From Candidatus Omnitrophota bacterium (GTDB taxonomy: Bacteria; Omnitrophota; Gorgyraeia; Gygaellales; Profunditerraquicolaceae), in NCBI GenBank assembly GCA_018825985.1, contig JAHKAP010000038.1, positions 1 to 32,868 of the forward strand: DNA of 32,868 nt, written 5' to 3'. Position numbers and translations under genes: made by a program. The notes under the pieces are model-generated. The model searched no databases. It was not told the origin of the DNA and worked only from the letters and a program-made list of their open reading frames with translations. Position 1 is the first letter of the stretch, and every line of letters starts with the position of its first letter. Below are positions 24,714 through 31,182 of the stretch, one piece after another.

Positions 24714-25430
24714 ATGAAAAATAAGATAATTAATTGGATCAGAAGGCAGGTAAAATCCAGCCGGGCTAAAGGTCTGGTTTTGGGCCTATCAGGAGGCATA
24801 GATTCGGCGGCGGTCCTGGCATTGGCTAAACAGGCGGTAGGCAAGGGTAAAGTTTTAGCTATATACTTGCCTTGCCACAGCCATCGGGAGCATTTAGATG
24901 ATGCCAGATTGGTAGCCAGGAAATTTGGGATCAAGACTAAAGTTATAGATCTATCAACTGTTTATGATACCCTGATTAAGGCATTGCCCAAAGCTAATAA
25001 ATTAGCTCTTTCAAATCTTAAGCCGCGTTTAAGAATGCTTACTTTGTATTATTTTGCCAATAAATTTAATTACCTGGTCTGCGGCACCGGGAATAAATCC
25101 GAAATTATGGCTGGCTACTTTACTAAATACGGCGATGGCGGCGTTGATATCCTTCCTATAGGTGATTTATTAAAAAGCCAGGTCAGAGAATTGGCCCGGG
25201 AGCTAAAGATACCCGAATCCGTAATTACCAAGCCTCCTACTGCCGGGTTATGGCCGGGCCAGACCGACGAAGGAGAAATGGGCGTTACTTACCGGGAATT
25301 GGATGATATTTTTTGGGCAATGGAAAATAAGAAAAAGCAGATCCTTCCCCGGGATAAAGTTAATAAGATCAAGGGAATGGTTGAGTGTTCAGAGCATAAA
25401 AGGCGGATGCCTAAGATATGTAAGGTATAA
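24714..25430 (+). CDS. nadE: NAD+ synthase, ammonia-dependent (NadE)
   Basis: NadE amidates deamido-NAD+ (nicotinate adenine dinucleotide) to NAD+ using ATP. The 238-residue protein has the PP-loop of N-type ATP pyrophosphatases, GLSGGIDSAAVLALA (S26-S31), and GTGNKSEIMAGYFTKYGDGG, then VDILPIGDLLKSQVRELARE and TAGLWPGQTDEGEMGVTYRE, all highly conserved. The absence of an N-terminal glutaminase domain makes this the short, ammonia-dependent form. A good promoter lies just upstream, so it is not part of the pst operon. The neighbour downstream is an AsnC-type regulator, with the repeat element B between. Confidence 0.94.
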   Translation: MKNKIINWIRRQVKSSRAKGLVLGLSGGIDSAAVLALAKQAVGKGKVLAIYLPCHSHREHLDDARLVARKFGIKTKVIDLSTVYDTLIKALPKANKLALSNLKPRLRMLTLYYFANKFNYLVCGTGNKSEIMAGYFTKYGDGGVDILPIGDLLKSQVRELARELKIPESVITKPPTAGLWPGQTDEGEMGVTYRELDDIFWAMENKKKQILPRDKVNKIKGMVECSEHKRRMPKICKV

Positions 25431-25443
25431 TTAGATTGGCTCT

Positions 25444-25524
25444 ATCCGCCTTCGCGATTTAATAAAGTACAAAAAAGCTCTGGCACACTACGGCGGATTT
25501 CGTTAAATGCGTGTTTCGCACGCA
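25444..25524. repeat. Hairpin element upstream of the AsnC/Lrp gene (element B, related to element A)
   Basis: ATCCGCC (25444-25450) pairs with GGCGGAT (25492-25498). This is followed by TTCGTTAAATG and a hairpin TGCGTG-TTTCG-CACGCA (25508-25524). The block GGCGGATTTCGTTAAATG (25492-25509) matches element A at 20402-20419 in 14 of 18 positions, while the stems on either side have different sequences but keep pairing. The downstream edge runs up to the gene's ribosome-binding site. Confidence 0.65.
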
Positions 25525-25548
25525 AGTTTGAGCTCAAGGAGGATTAAA

Positions 25549-26034
25549 ATGGATGAGATATTGGAGATTCTGGAAAATGACGGCCGCACAACTGCGGAAG
25601 AAATAGCTAAAATGCTTAAACTCAAGCCTGAGGCGGTTAAAAAGACAATTAAAAATTATGAAAAAGAAGGCGTAATTCTAAAATATAAAGCGGTTATAAA
25701 CCGGGAAATGGTCCGGGACGCTGATGCTGAAGCCCGGGCTTTGATTGAGGTTAATATTGTGCCTCAGAAAGATGTTGGTTTTGATAAAATTGCCGAACGG
25801 ATATACTCTTTTCCTGAGGTCTCCAGTTGTTATTTGATTTCCGGGACCTATGACCTATTGGTTATAGTGGAAGGAAGGAATATCCATGAGGTATCCAGGT
25901 TTGTGGCCGAGAAATTATCTTGTCTAGAGAATGTCCGGGGCACTGTAACCCATTTTTTACTCAGGAAATACAAAGAAAACGGAGTAATTTTAAAACACAA
26001 GGAAGTGAATAAAAGAATAGCCATATCATATTAA
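25549..26034 (+). CDS. AsnC/Lrp family transcriptional regulator
   Basis: The 161-residue protein has an N-terminal winged helix-turn-helix (EILENDGRTTAEEIAKMLKL at ~6-25, VKKTIKNYEKEGVILKYKAV) and a RAM/AsnC ligand domain. The ligand domain contains ALIEVNIVPQKDVGFDKIAE and SSCYLISGTYDLLVIVEGRN, followed by GTVTHFLLRKYKENG. The ATG at 25549 has an AAGGAGG ribosome-binding site 8 bp upstream; the frame is open for another 14 codons upstream but these fall in the repeat element and I leave them out. Such regulators sense amino acids. An aminotransferase lies 87 bp downstream, as with B. subtilis yugG (AsnC type) and yugH (aminotransferase), so it probably controls that enzyme. Confidence 0.9.
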   Translation: MDEILEILENDGRTTAEEIAKMLKLKPEAVKKTIKNYEKEGVILKYKAVINREMVRDADAEARALIEVNIVPQKDVGFDKIAERIYSFPEVSSCYLISGTYDLLVIVEGRNIHEVSRFVAEKLSCLENVRGTVTHFLLRKYKENGVILKHKEVNKRIAISY

Positions 26035-26050
26035 ATCAGTAGGTAGTATG

Positions 26051-26092
26051 TAGTAGGTAGCATGTAGGGTTTTCCCTAAGACCTACCTACTA
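26051..26092. repeat. GTAGG-rich hairpin between the AsnC-type and aminotransferase genes
   Basis: TAGTAGGTAG (26051-26060) pairs with CTACCTACTA (26083-26092), with a second hairpin TAGGG-TTTT-CCCTA (26065-26078) nested inside. The element also contains several direct GTAG repeats. It ends about 30 bp before the GTG of the aminotransferase, so it could act as an RNA leader; this is not shown. Confidence 0.6.
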
Positions 26093-26121
26093 ACTACTAT
26101 ATACTAAAGCTAGAGGTTAGG

Positions 26122-27288
26122 GTGAAGAGAGAGATTTCTGGAATAGTGGAGAAGATGAAGCCGTCGGGGATAAGGGCTTTTTTTGACCTGGTTTTAGGCA
26201 TGAAAGATGTTATATCTCTAGGAGTGGGAGAACCTGATTTTGTTACGCCCTGGCAGATTCGCGAGGCTGGGATAACTTCCCTTGAGCAGGGTTTTACTTC
26301 TTATACTTCCAATAAAGGGCTTTATAAATTAAGGTTAAGCATAGCTCAGTATATGAAGAATAGATATGGCCTGGTTTATTCTCCTGATGATGAGATCCTG
26401 ATTACTGTAGGAGTCAGCGAGGCCAAGGATTTGGCTATGCGGACTATCCTTAATCCCGGAGATAAAGTTTTAGTCTGTAGTCCCAGCTATGTTTCTTACG
26501 GCCCGCTGGTGGAATTGGCAGGCGGCAAACCGGTGTATATTGATACCCGCAGCAGCGGATTTAAGCTTTCTCCCAAGGCTTTGGGAAAAGCTATAGATAA
26601 AAAAACTAAGGCCTTGATTTTGAATTACCCGTCTAATCCGACCGGGGTCTCTTATATCAGAAAAGAATTATCCGAGATCAACCGGGTTTTATTGAAACGC
26701 AATATTTTATGCGTTTCAGATGAGATCTATGGCGACCTGTCCTACGATTTTGAGCATACCCCTTTTCCGGTGTTATCCGGGGCTAAGGAGAATTGTATTT
26801 ATCTCAACGGATTTTCCAAGAGCTATGCTATGACCGGATGGCGGGTAGGCTATGCCTGCGGACCGAAAGATATAATCGCCGGGATGACCAAGATACATCA
26901 GTATACCATAATGTGCGTGCCTATAACTTCTCAAATGGCCGCTGCCGAGGCAATACATACCGGCAGGAAATCGGTAGAAGAGATGAAACGGGAATATAAA
27001 AGGCGCCGGGAATTTATGTGTGATGGTTTAACTAAGCTTAGGCTTGATTATGTTATGCCCCAGGGGGCGTTTTATTTCTTTGTCTCGGTCAAGAATACCG
27101 GGATGAGCTCTTTGAAATTTGCCGAAAGACTGCTTAAGGAAGAAAAAGTGGCTTTGGTTCCGGGAACGGCATTCGGAGAGAGTTTTGATGATTATGTCCG
27201 GATATCCTATGCCTCAAGCTATGAAAATCTTAAGGAATCGCTGATCAGGATCGGTTCATTTTTAAATAGAAGGAAAGGCCGTGGCTAA
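26122..27288 (+). CDS. Class I/II pyridoxal-phosphate aminotransferase
   Basis: The 388-residue protein is a fold-type I aminotransferase of the aspartate/aromatic aminotransferase group. The PLP lysine is K233 in FSKSYAMTGWRVGY, and other conserved residues are N172 (NYPSNPTG), D200 and Y203 (SDEIYGDL), and R241. The C-terminal arginine that binds the substrate carboxylate is visible in VRISYA. The reading frame starts with GTG (26122) after an AGAGG-type ribosome-binding site. Exact amino acid specificity is not readable; the pairing with an AsnC/Lrp regulator suggests a role in alanine, branched-chain or aromatic amino acid metabolism. The stop overlaps the next gene by 8 bp. Confidence 0.93.
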   Translation: MKREISGIVEKMKPSGIRAFFDLVLGMKDVISLGVGEPDFVTPWQIREAGITSLEQGFTSYTSNKGLYKLRLSIAQYMKNRYGLVYSPDDEILITVGVSEAKDLAMRTILNPGDKVLVCSPSYVSYGPLVELAGGKPVYIDTRSSGFKLSPKALGKAIDKKTKALILNYPSNPTGVSYIRKELSEINRVLLKRNILCVSDEIYGDLSYDFEHTPFPVLSGAKENCIYLNGFSKSYAMTGWRVGYACGPKDIIAGMTKIHQYTIMCVPITSQMAAAEAIHTGRKSVEEMKREYKRRREFMCDGLTKLRLDYVMPQGAFYFFVSVKNTGMSSLKFAERLLKEEKVALVPGTAFGESFDDYVRISYASSYENLKESLIRIGSFLNRRKGRG

Positions 27289-28006
27289 AAAAGAAACCAA
27301 GGAGAATTACAAGATATATTTAAAGCAGATCGAGGGGATCTCCAAGGTAGCCAGCCTGATCACCTCTGGTTTGTATTTGGATGAGTTGCTGCGCTTGGTA
27401 GTGAACGTTACTGCCGAGTTAATGAATTCCAAGATCTGCTCTTTGATGTTGCTGGACCCGGAGAAAAAAGAATTAGTGATCAAGGCTACCCAGTCAGTTT
27501 CAGAGGCCTATAATAAGAAACCGAATATTAAATTAGGTGAAGGCGTTTCTGGTAAGGTAGCTAAAGAAAATAAGCCTATCTGTGTGCTGGATGTTAAAGA
27601 AGATATCAGTTATAAGAATAGGGATATTGCTGAAAAAGAGGGGATCTGTTCTTTGGCCAGTGTTCCTTTGGCGGTTAAGGGCCGGGTGATCGGTGTACTT
27701 AACTGTTATACTACTAAAAAACATAAATTTACCAAGTATGAACTGGATATGTTAAGCGCGATGGCTAATCAGGCAGCCGTGGCTATTGAGAACGCGGAAC
27801 TAGATTTAAGGGCCCGCAGCGCCGAAGAGGCTTTATTGACCCGTAAGATGGTGGAACGGGCCAAGGATATACTTTCTCAAGAGGCGAATATCCTTCCTTC
27901 CGAGGCTTATAGATTGATCCAGAAACAAAGTATGGATAGCCGTAAATCCATGCGCGAGATCGCCGAGGCTATTATTTTGGCCAAGGATATCAAAGCCAAA
28001 ACTTAA
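27281..28006 (+). CDS. GAF-ANTAR protein (RNA-binding antiterminator-type sensor)
   Basis: The 241-residue protein has a GAF domain at ~28-172 (LYLDELLRLVVNVTAELMNS, LGEGVSGKVAKENKPICVLD, LASVPLAVKGRVIGVLNCY) and an ANTAR domain at ~183-235 (ALLTRKMVERAKDILSQEAN, then SEAYRLIQKQSMDSRKSMRE, IAEAIILAK). ANTAR domains bind RNA hairpin pairs and prevent termination, usually in response to a signal sensed by the attached domain. The start codon is GTG (27281), 8 bp inside the aminotransferase gene, so the two are coupled. I did not identify its RNA targets. Its signal is unknown; GAF domains can bind small molecules or sense redox state. Confidence 0.9.
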   Translation: MAKKETKENYKIYLKQIEGISKVASLITSGLYLDELLRLVVNVTAELMNSKICSLMLLDPEKKELVIKATQSVSEAYNKKPNIKLGEGVSGKVAKENKPICVLDVKEDISYKNRDIAEKEGICSLASVPLAVKGRVIGVLNCYTTKKHKFTKYELDMLSAMANQAAVAIENAELDLRARSAEEALLTRKMVERAKDILSQEANILPSEAYRLIQKQSMDSRKSMREIAEAIILAKDIKAKT

Positions 28007-28015
28007 CGCATCCCT

Positions 28016-28032
28016 AATTATAACCTATAATT
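28016..28032. repeat. Short palindrome after the GAF-ANTAR gene
   Basis: AATTATA (28016-28022), loop ACC, TATAATT (28026-28032), a perfect 7-bp inverted repeat ten bases before the hydrogenase-remnant ATG. It could be an operator or a small terminator without T-run; I cannot tell. Confidence 0.4.
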
Positions 28033-28041
28033 GAAAACCTT

Positions 28042-28352
28042 ATGAATCGCGAATATTTACTTTTAGCAGCTATCTTCATCCCGTTATTAGGGGCTTTTAT
28101 CCTGCTTCCTATAGGTTGGTTCTCTATGCGTGCAAGGAATTGTTTGGCGTTGTTTTTTGTTTTGGTATCTTTTATTGTTTCAGTTCGGCTTGTCCCGGTA
28201 GTAATATCCGTGAAGTCATAACTATAACGGGCGATAAGCAGTTTGAAGCGGAATTAGATATAGGGAAGTGTTTATATTGCGCTCAATGCGTCGACTCCTG
28301 CCCTAAAATGGAATGAGCTAAGGATGTAGAATTGGTTCAGTTAGGCCCCTAA
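28042..28352 (+). pseudogene. Remnant of an energy-converting [NiFe]-hydrogenase operon (first gene fused to last)
   Basis: From ATG 28042 a 59-codon frame encodes MNREYLLLAAIFIPLLGAF, then ILLPIGWFSMRARNCLALFF and VLVSFIVSVRLVPVV. This is the typical opening of a complex I-like antiporter subunit (NuoL/HyfB/EchA type). It stops at 28219-28221. In another frame, downstream of about 28225, GDKQFEAELDIGKCLYCAQC and then VDSCPKME is visible up to a TGA at 28314-28316. This is the second half of a hydrogenase/complex I ferredoxin subunit (HycF/EchF/NuoI type). After the TGA the same frame continues with AKDVELVQLGP to TAA at 28350-28352, as expected of that C-terminus. So the start of the first gene and the end of the last gene of such an operon are joined with all middle genes missing, plus one in-frame TGA. 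A maturation protease follows. Confidence 0.75.
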
Positions 28353-28371
28353 AGATTAAAAGTGAAATTAA

Positions 28372-28869
28372 GTGATAAATCTTAAAAAAAAACTTAAAGA
28401 AAAGCTTAAAGATGCCGGGAAGATCGCTCTTTTAGGGATAGGGTCGGAATTAAGGAGCGATGACGCGGCGGGAATTCTAGTGGCTAAAGAGCTTGAAGAG
28501 ATCCAAGGGAGGATAAAGGGTAAGCCGGAATTCAAGGTTTTTATCGGCGGGACTGCCCCGGAAAATGTTACAGGAGAGATAAAAAGATTTAAGCCGACCC
28601 ATCTGATTATTATAGATTCAGCTGAGGCAGGAGAGGAGCCTGGATCGGTAATGCTGATTGATCCGGGAGAGATCGGCGGAGTATCTTTCTCCACCCATGC
28701 CTTACCGTCTAAGATCATGGTTGATTATCTTCAGGATTCTCTGAAATGCGTTATAATAATGCTGGGGATCCAGCCTAAGACCATAAAATTCGGTGAAACT
28801 GTTTCACCGGCCATAGTAGGCGCGGTTAAAGAAGTAGTTAAAACCCTTAAAGAGATCATCCGGGATTAA
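28372..28869 (+). CDS. [NiFe]-hydrogenase maturation protease (HycI/HyaD type)
   Basis: The 165-residue protein cleaves the C-terminus of a hydrogenase large subunit after nickel insertion. It has the family opening IALLGIGSELRSDDAAGI (E26 as metal ligand), IIIDSAEAGEEPGSV (D82) and GVSFSTHALP (H109), all positions used for the nickel-recognition site. HAL-PSKIMVDYL also fits HycI. The start codon is GTG at 28372 with no clear ribosome-binding site. It sits at the end of the collapsed hydrogenase locus. It is intact, although I see no hydrogenase large subunit in the window, so its substrate must be encoded elsewhere or it is a relic. Confidence 0.9.
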   Translation: MINLKKKLKEKLKDAGKIALLGIGSELRSDDAAGILVAKELEEIQGRIKGKPEFKVFIGGTAPENVTGEIKRFKPTHLIIIDSAEAGEEPGSVMLIDPGEIGGVSFSTHALPSKIMVDYLQDSLKCVIIMLGIQPKTIKFGETVSPAIVGAVKEVVKTLKEIIRD

Positions 28870-28883
28870 TATTAGGGTTTTTC

Positions 28884-28911
28884 TTGAAAAATAATTAAAT
28901 TTGTATATAAT
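28884..28911 (+). promoter_or_regulatory. Promoter for tRNA-Phe
   Basis: TTGAAA (28884-28889) and TATAAT (28906-28911) are separated by 16 bp. The tRNA starts 50 bp after the -10. A hairpin lies between them. Confidence 0.65.
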
Positions 28912-28948
28912 ATAACCATATTCCATCCCGTGGGTGGATAATGGTTAT
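28912..28948 (+). promoter_or_regulatory. Stem-loop between tRNA-Phe promoter and tRNA
   Basis: ATAACCAT (28912-28919) pairs with ATGGTTAT (28941-28948). An inner stem CCA/TGG and CCC/GGG with a bulged T and very small loop lies inside. It starts next to the -10 element, so it would be in the transcript leader. It could be a processing signal or an operator; no T-run follows. Confidence 0.45.
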
Positions 28949-28961
28949 AGCGAATGATTTT

Positions 28962-29033
28962 GCCGAAGTAGCTCAGTGGTAGAGCGCGGCCCTGAAAAGG
29001 CCGGCGTGGGGGGTCCGATTCCCTCCTTCGGCA
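28962..29033 (+). tRNA. tRNA-Phe (anticodon GAA) with unusual T-loop
   Basis: Acceptor GCCGAAG/CTTCGGC, D-arm GCTC/GAGC, anticodon stem CGGCC/GGCCG with loop CTGAAAA (anticodon GAA) and T-stem GGGGG/CCCTC (one G-T pair). The T-loop reads TCCGATT, so position 55 is C rather than the near-universal U, and position 48 is G rather than C. There is no encoded CCA, unlike tRNA-Thr in this window. The tRNA is followed by terminators and the mobile-looking region, so it may be the integration site. Confidence 0.88.
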
Positions 29034-29043
29034 TTTAATTTTT

Positions 29044-29070
29044 AAGAGGGGTTTCCATAACCCTCTTTTT
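29044..29070 (+). terminator. Rho-independent terminator after tRNA-Phe
   Basis: AAGAGGG (29044-29050), 10-nt loop, CCCTCTT followed by T residues. It lies 10 bp after the tRNA end. Confidence 0.85.
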
Positions 29071-29080
29071 TATTGCAGTT

Positions 29081-29121
29081 ATCCGTAATTCCTTTATTTT
29101 TAAGGGGGTTACGGATTTTTT
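29081..29121 (+). terminator. Second terminator
   Basis: ATCCGTAA (29081-29088) pairs with TTACGGAT (29109-29116), followed by TTTTT. It is a second hairpin in tandem, which may also block incoming transcription from the other side. Confidence 0.75.
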
Positions 29122-29168
29122 GTTTATCTATACCGATTTCACTATTTTTATATGTTTTTGTATTTATC

Positions 29169-29198
29169 TTGAGCTTAAAGGCTTGTTAAAGGCATAAT
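29169..29198 (+). promoter_or_regulatory. Promoter candidate for the DUF3987-like gene
   Basis: TTGAGC (29169-29174) and CATAAT (29193-29198), 18 bp apart. Plausible but weak. Confidence 0.35.
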
Positions 29199-29253
29199 TT
29201 TGGAGAGGGTTTCTTGTTTAAAAAAGTGGTAGAAAAGCAGGGAGGAAATGATA

Positions 29254-29307
29254 ATGACAACCAATGTATTGCTAACAAGTGAGGTGGCGTATGACGAACG
29301 ACATTAG
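29254..29307 (+). CDS. Short leader ORF overlapping the DUF3987-like gene
   Basis: A good ribosome-binding site (GGAGG at 29241-29245) precedes an ATG at 29254 that opens a 17-codon frame, MTTNVLLTSEVAYDERH, ending at the TAG of 29305-29307. It overlaps the first codons of the DUF3987-like gene in another frame. The main gene start (ATG 29291) lies inside it, with its own GAGGTGG (29281-29287) nearby. It may serve translational coupling. It is short and could be chance. Confidence 0.4.
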   Translation: MTTNVLLTSEVAYDERH

Positions 29308-30601
29308 TTCAATTCCAGAGACTTTAGAAACAGCGAGAAAAGTAGCAGGTAGAGTAATTGCTTCATACAAAGACGATAAACGATATTTTTCGGTGAACTA
29401 CTTGCCAGATGGGTTTCTAAAAGACTATGTTAATTTCGCTGAGCCATTAACAGAAGCCCCAATCCAATATCACATCGCTACAGCATTATCACTTGTTGCT
29501 ACTTGTCTTGGCAGAAGCGTATATTTGAGTGAGGGGGCAACAGAGTATTATCCTAACCTATATGTTTTGGTAATAGGAGAATCAGGAATTACAAGGAAAT
29601 CAACAGCTACGGGACTTGCGAAGAGGTTTCTGTCTAACATTGATTCTAGTTTAGTCTTGGGGGCGTTAGGAAGCAAGGAGGCTTTCCTTGAGGCGTTTAG
29701 AAACAATTACTGCCACTTAATTATATTTGATGAATTAAAGCAGTTATTAGATAACGCAGAGAAGTCTTATGGGACAGGAATTATAACTGACTTCACTATG
29801 CTTTGGTCTTGTCCGCCAAGCCACAGGTTTGAATTTAAGAGTATGGATGAGAAAGAACGGGAAATAAAAGATCCGACACTAAATATTTTATCTTGCACAA
29901 CCCCAGATTGGTTAATGATTAAAGAACACGATATCGGAGGTGGATTCTTAGGAAGATTCCTCCCCATATTTTCTACCAAGCCAGTTAAGCGTATGCCCAT
30001 CAGACCGAAGATGGACTCGGGCGAATTTGAGAGGTTAATAAGTGAATTAAAGCGGATCAGGGAAATCAAAGGCGAGTATGTATGGACTGAAGAAGCACAA
30101 AGGCTCTTTGAGGGCTTATATAATGAACTTATGGACGGGTTAGAGAAAGAAGAAGAAAAAACCAAGCTACAGCCTTACTGGAGCAGGATTGATACCCATA
30201 TAAGGAAGTTGGCTATGATATTTGATGTTTGCTCTCCACAACCGACCTTTACCATAACTAAAGACAATCTGATGAGAGCGTTTGGAATGATGGAACTTAT
30301 AACCGAGTATTACAAAGAAATGCTTGGGTGTATAAGCTATTCATTTGTGGATAAGAAAGAGAAGCAGTTTATCAATATTCTAGAGAGCGTAGGAGTGCAG
30401 GGCATAGATCATTCAAGGGCTTTGCAGAACCTACACATAGATGCCAAGCTGATGCAGGGATTAGTGGCAACGCTTATAGAGAAAGAGTTAATAGTTTTGA
30501 ATACTGAGAAGCAGCCGGGAGACAGAAAGGCAGTAAAAAGATACTACGCTAAGCAGTATGCTGATCTTTTAGTTATAGAAGGCGAACAGGCGAATAGTTA
30601 G
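29291..30601 (+). CDS. DUF3987-like P-loop ATPase
   Basis: The 436-residue protein resembles proteins annotated DUF3987 (YfjI-like), which occur on phages, plasmids and integrated elements and are suspected helicase/primase-type ATPases. In sequence order there is an HIATALSLVATCLGRSVYLS segment, EYYPNLYVLVIGESG, and a Walker-A-like GESGITRKST with G96, K103 and S104. It is longer than a standard Walker A by spacing. A Walker B, LIIFDELKQLL (143-153), follows, then TLNILSCTTPDWL, GGGFLGRFLPIF and a C-terminal winged-helix-like region near residues 350-430. The ATG at 29291 is favoured over the upstream GTG because a GAGGTGG ribosome-binding site lies right before it. The exact role is unknown. 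Confidence 0.7.
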   Translation: MTNDISSIPETLETARKVAGRVIASYKDDKRYFSVNYLPDGFLKDYVNFAEPLTEAPIQYHIATALSLVATCLGRSVYLSEGATEYYPNLYVLVIGESGITRKSTATGLAKRFLSNIDSSLVLGALGSKEAFLEAFRNNYCHLIIFDELKQLLDNAEKSYGTGIITDFTMLWSCPPSHRFEFKSMDEKEREIKDPTLNILSCTTPDWLMIKEHDIGGGFLGRFLPIFSTKPVKRMPIRPKMDSGEFERLISELKRIREIKGEYVWTEEAQRLFEGLYNELMDGLEKEEEKTKLQPYWSRIDTHIRKLAMIFDVCSPQPTFTITKDNLMRAFGMMELITEYYKEMLGCISYSFVDKKEKQFINILESVGVQGIDHSRALQNLHIDAKLMQGLVATLIEKELIVLNTEKQPGDRKAVKRYYAKQYADLLVIEGEQANS

Positions 30602-30827
30602 CAAAGCCTTGCTAGTTATTCTAATTATCGGTAATTATTCAGCTAATAGTTAGCAATAGTTAGCAACTACTCTGCTAATTATTCAAGCCCGTTTTTAAGC
30701 ACGAATTAGCCAATAATTAACAATTAACATATATTTATATATACTCTACTTAAAAACAGACAAATTGATTGATTAAAGACCTTTTATTCTACGGTTATAT
30801 ATAGGGGCTGCTAATTGCTAATTATTC
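30595..30827. repeat. Iteron-like repeat cluster
   Basis: TAGTTAGCAA occurs three times (30595-30604, 30647-30656, 30657-30666), the last two in tandem. GCTAATTATTC or a one- or two-base variant occurs four times (30611-30621 GCTAGTTATTC, 30630-30640 GGTAATTATTC, 30674-30684, 30817-30827). The rest of this 269-bp gap is very AT-rich. Such clusters occur at plasmid or phage replication origins, and the DUF3987-like gene ends in the first copy. I call it a candidate origin only. Confidence 0.5.
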
Positions 30828-30870
30828 GTTTTGTTATTATAAAGTGGGGTAAATGTAAAGGGGTGGCACA

Positions 30871-31182
30871 ATGGCTTGGGAAACAAGAGGGAATAATAAA
30901 TATTACTACCGGAAGAAGAAAGTAAACGGCAAGGTTACTTCCGAGTATGTGGGAAAGGGGTTAGTGGCTCAAGAGATCGCCTTGAGGGATTTAGCAGAGA
31001 GGCAGGAAAGAAATAAGAAAGCTGAGGCTATAAAGAAAGAAAAGACCGATCTCCAATTATTAGATGAGCAGGTAACTCAAGTAACCTCGTTTATAAAGCA
31101 GGTTTTAGAAAATGCTCTTATAGTGTATGGTTTTCATAAGCATAATGGTCAGTGGAGAAAGAAACGAAATGGAAGAACATGA
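30871..31182 (+). CDS. Small basic protein with WETRGNNKYYYRKKK N-terminus; unknown function
   Basis: The 103-residue protein opens MAWETRGNNKYYYRKKKVNG and continues KVTSEYVGKG. It then has a charged helical middle (RDLAERQERNKKAEAIKKEK) and ends HKHNGQWRKKRNGRT. It is very basic and probably cytoplasmic; it has no membrane helix. I have an impression, which I cannot verify here, that proteins starting WE-x-R...YYYR and ending in GYH-x-H..WRKRR occur in planctomycetes and other bacteria, next to genes like the following one. It has a GGGGTGG ribosome-binding site 6 bp before the ATG. It overlaps the next gene by 14 bp, so the two are coupled. Nucleic-acid binding is a guess from charge alone. 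Confidence 0.7.
   Translation: MAWETRGNNKYYYRKKKVNGKVTSEYVGKGLVAQEIALRDLAERQERNKKAEAIKKEKTDLQLLDEQVTQVTSFIKQVLENALIVYGFHKHNGQWRKKRNGRT

Noticed and set aside
25507-25548. N-terminal extension of the AsnC/Lrp protein
   Set aside because: The extra 14 codons lie in the hairpin element and lack a ribosome-binding site; the ATG at 25549 has a strong one.
26041-26100. CRISPR-like repeat
   Set aside because: The GTAG repeats are irregular and fold back on themselves; there are no equal-length spacers. No CRISPR array or cas gene is in the window.
28042-28352. TGA read as an amino acid in the hydrogenase remnant
   Set aside because: TGA is used as a normal stop in several genes here (for example the first pstB), so the in-frame TGA is better read as a nonsense change in a decayed gene.
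30595-30827. CRISPR array
   Set aside because: Repeats are about 10 bp, unevenly spaced and in two types, unlike CRISPR.
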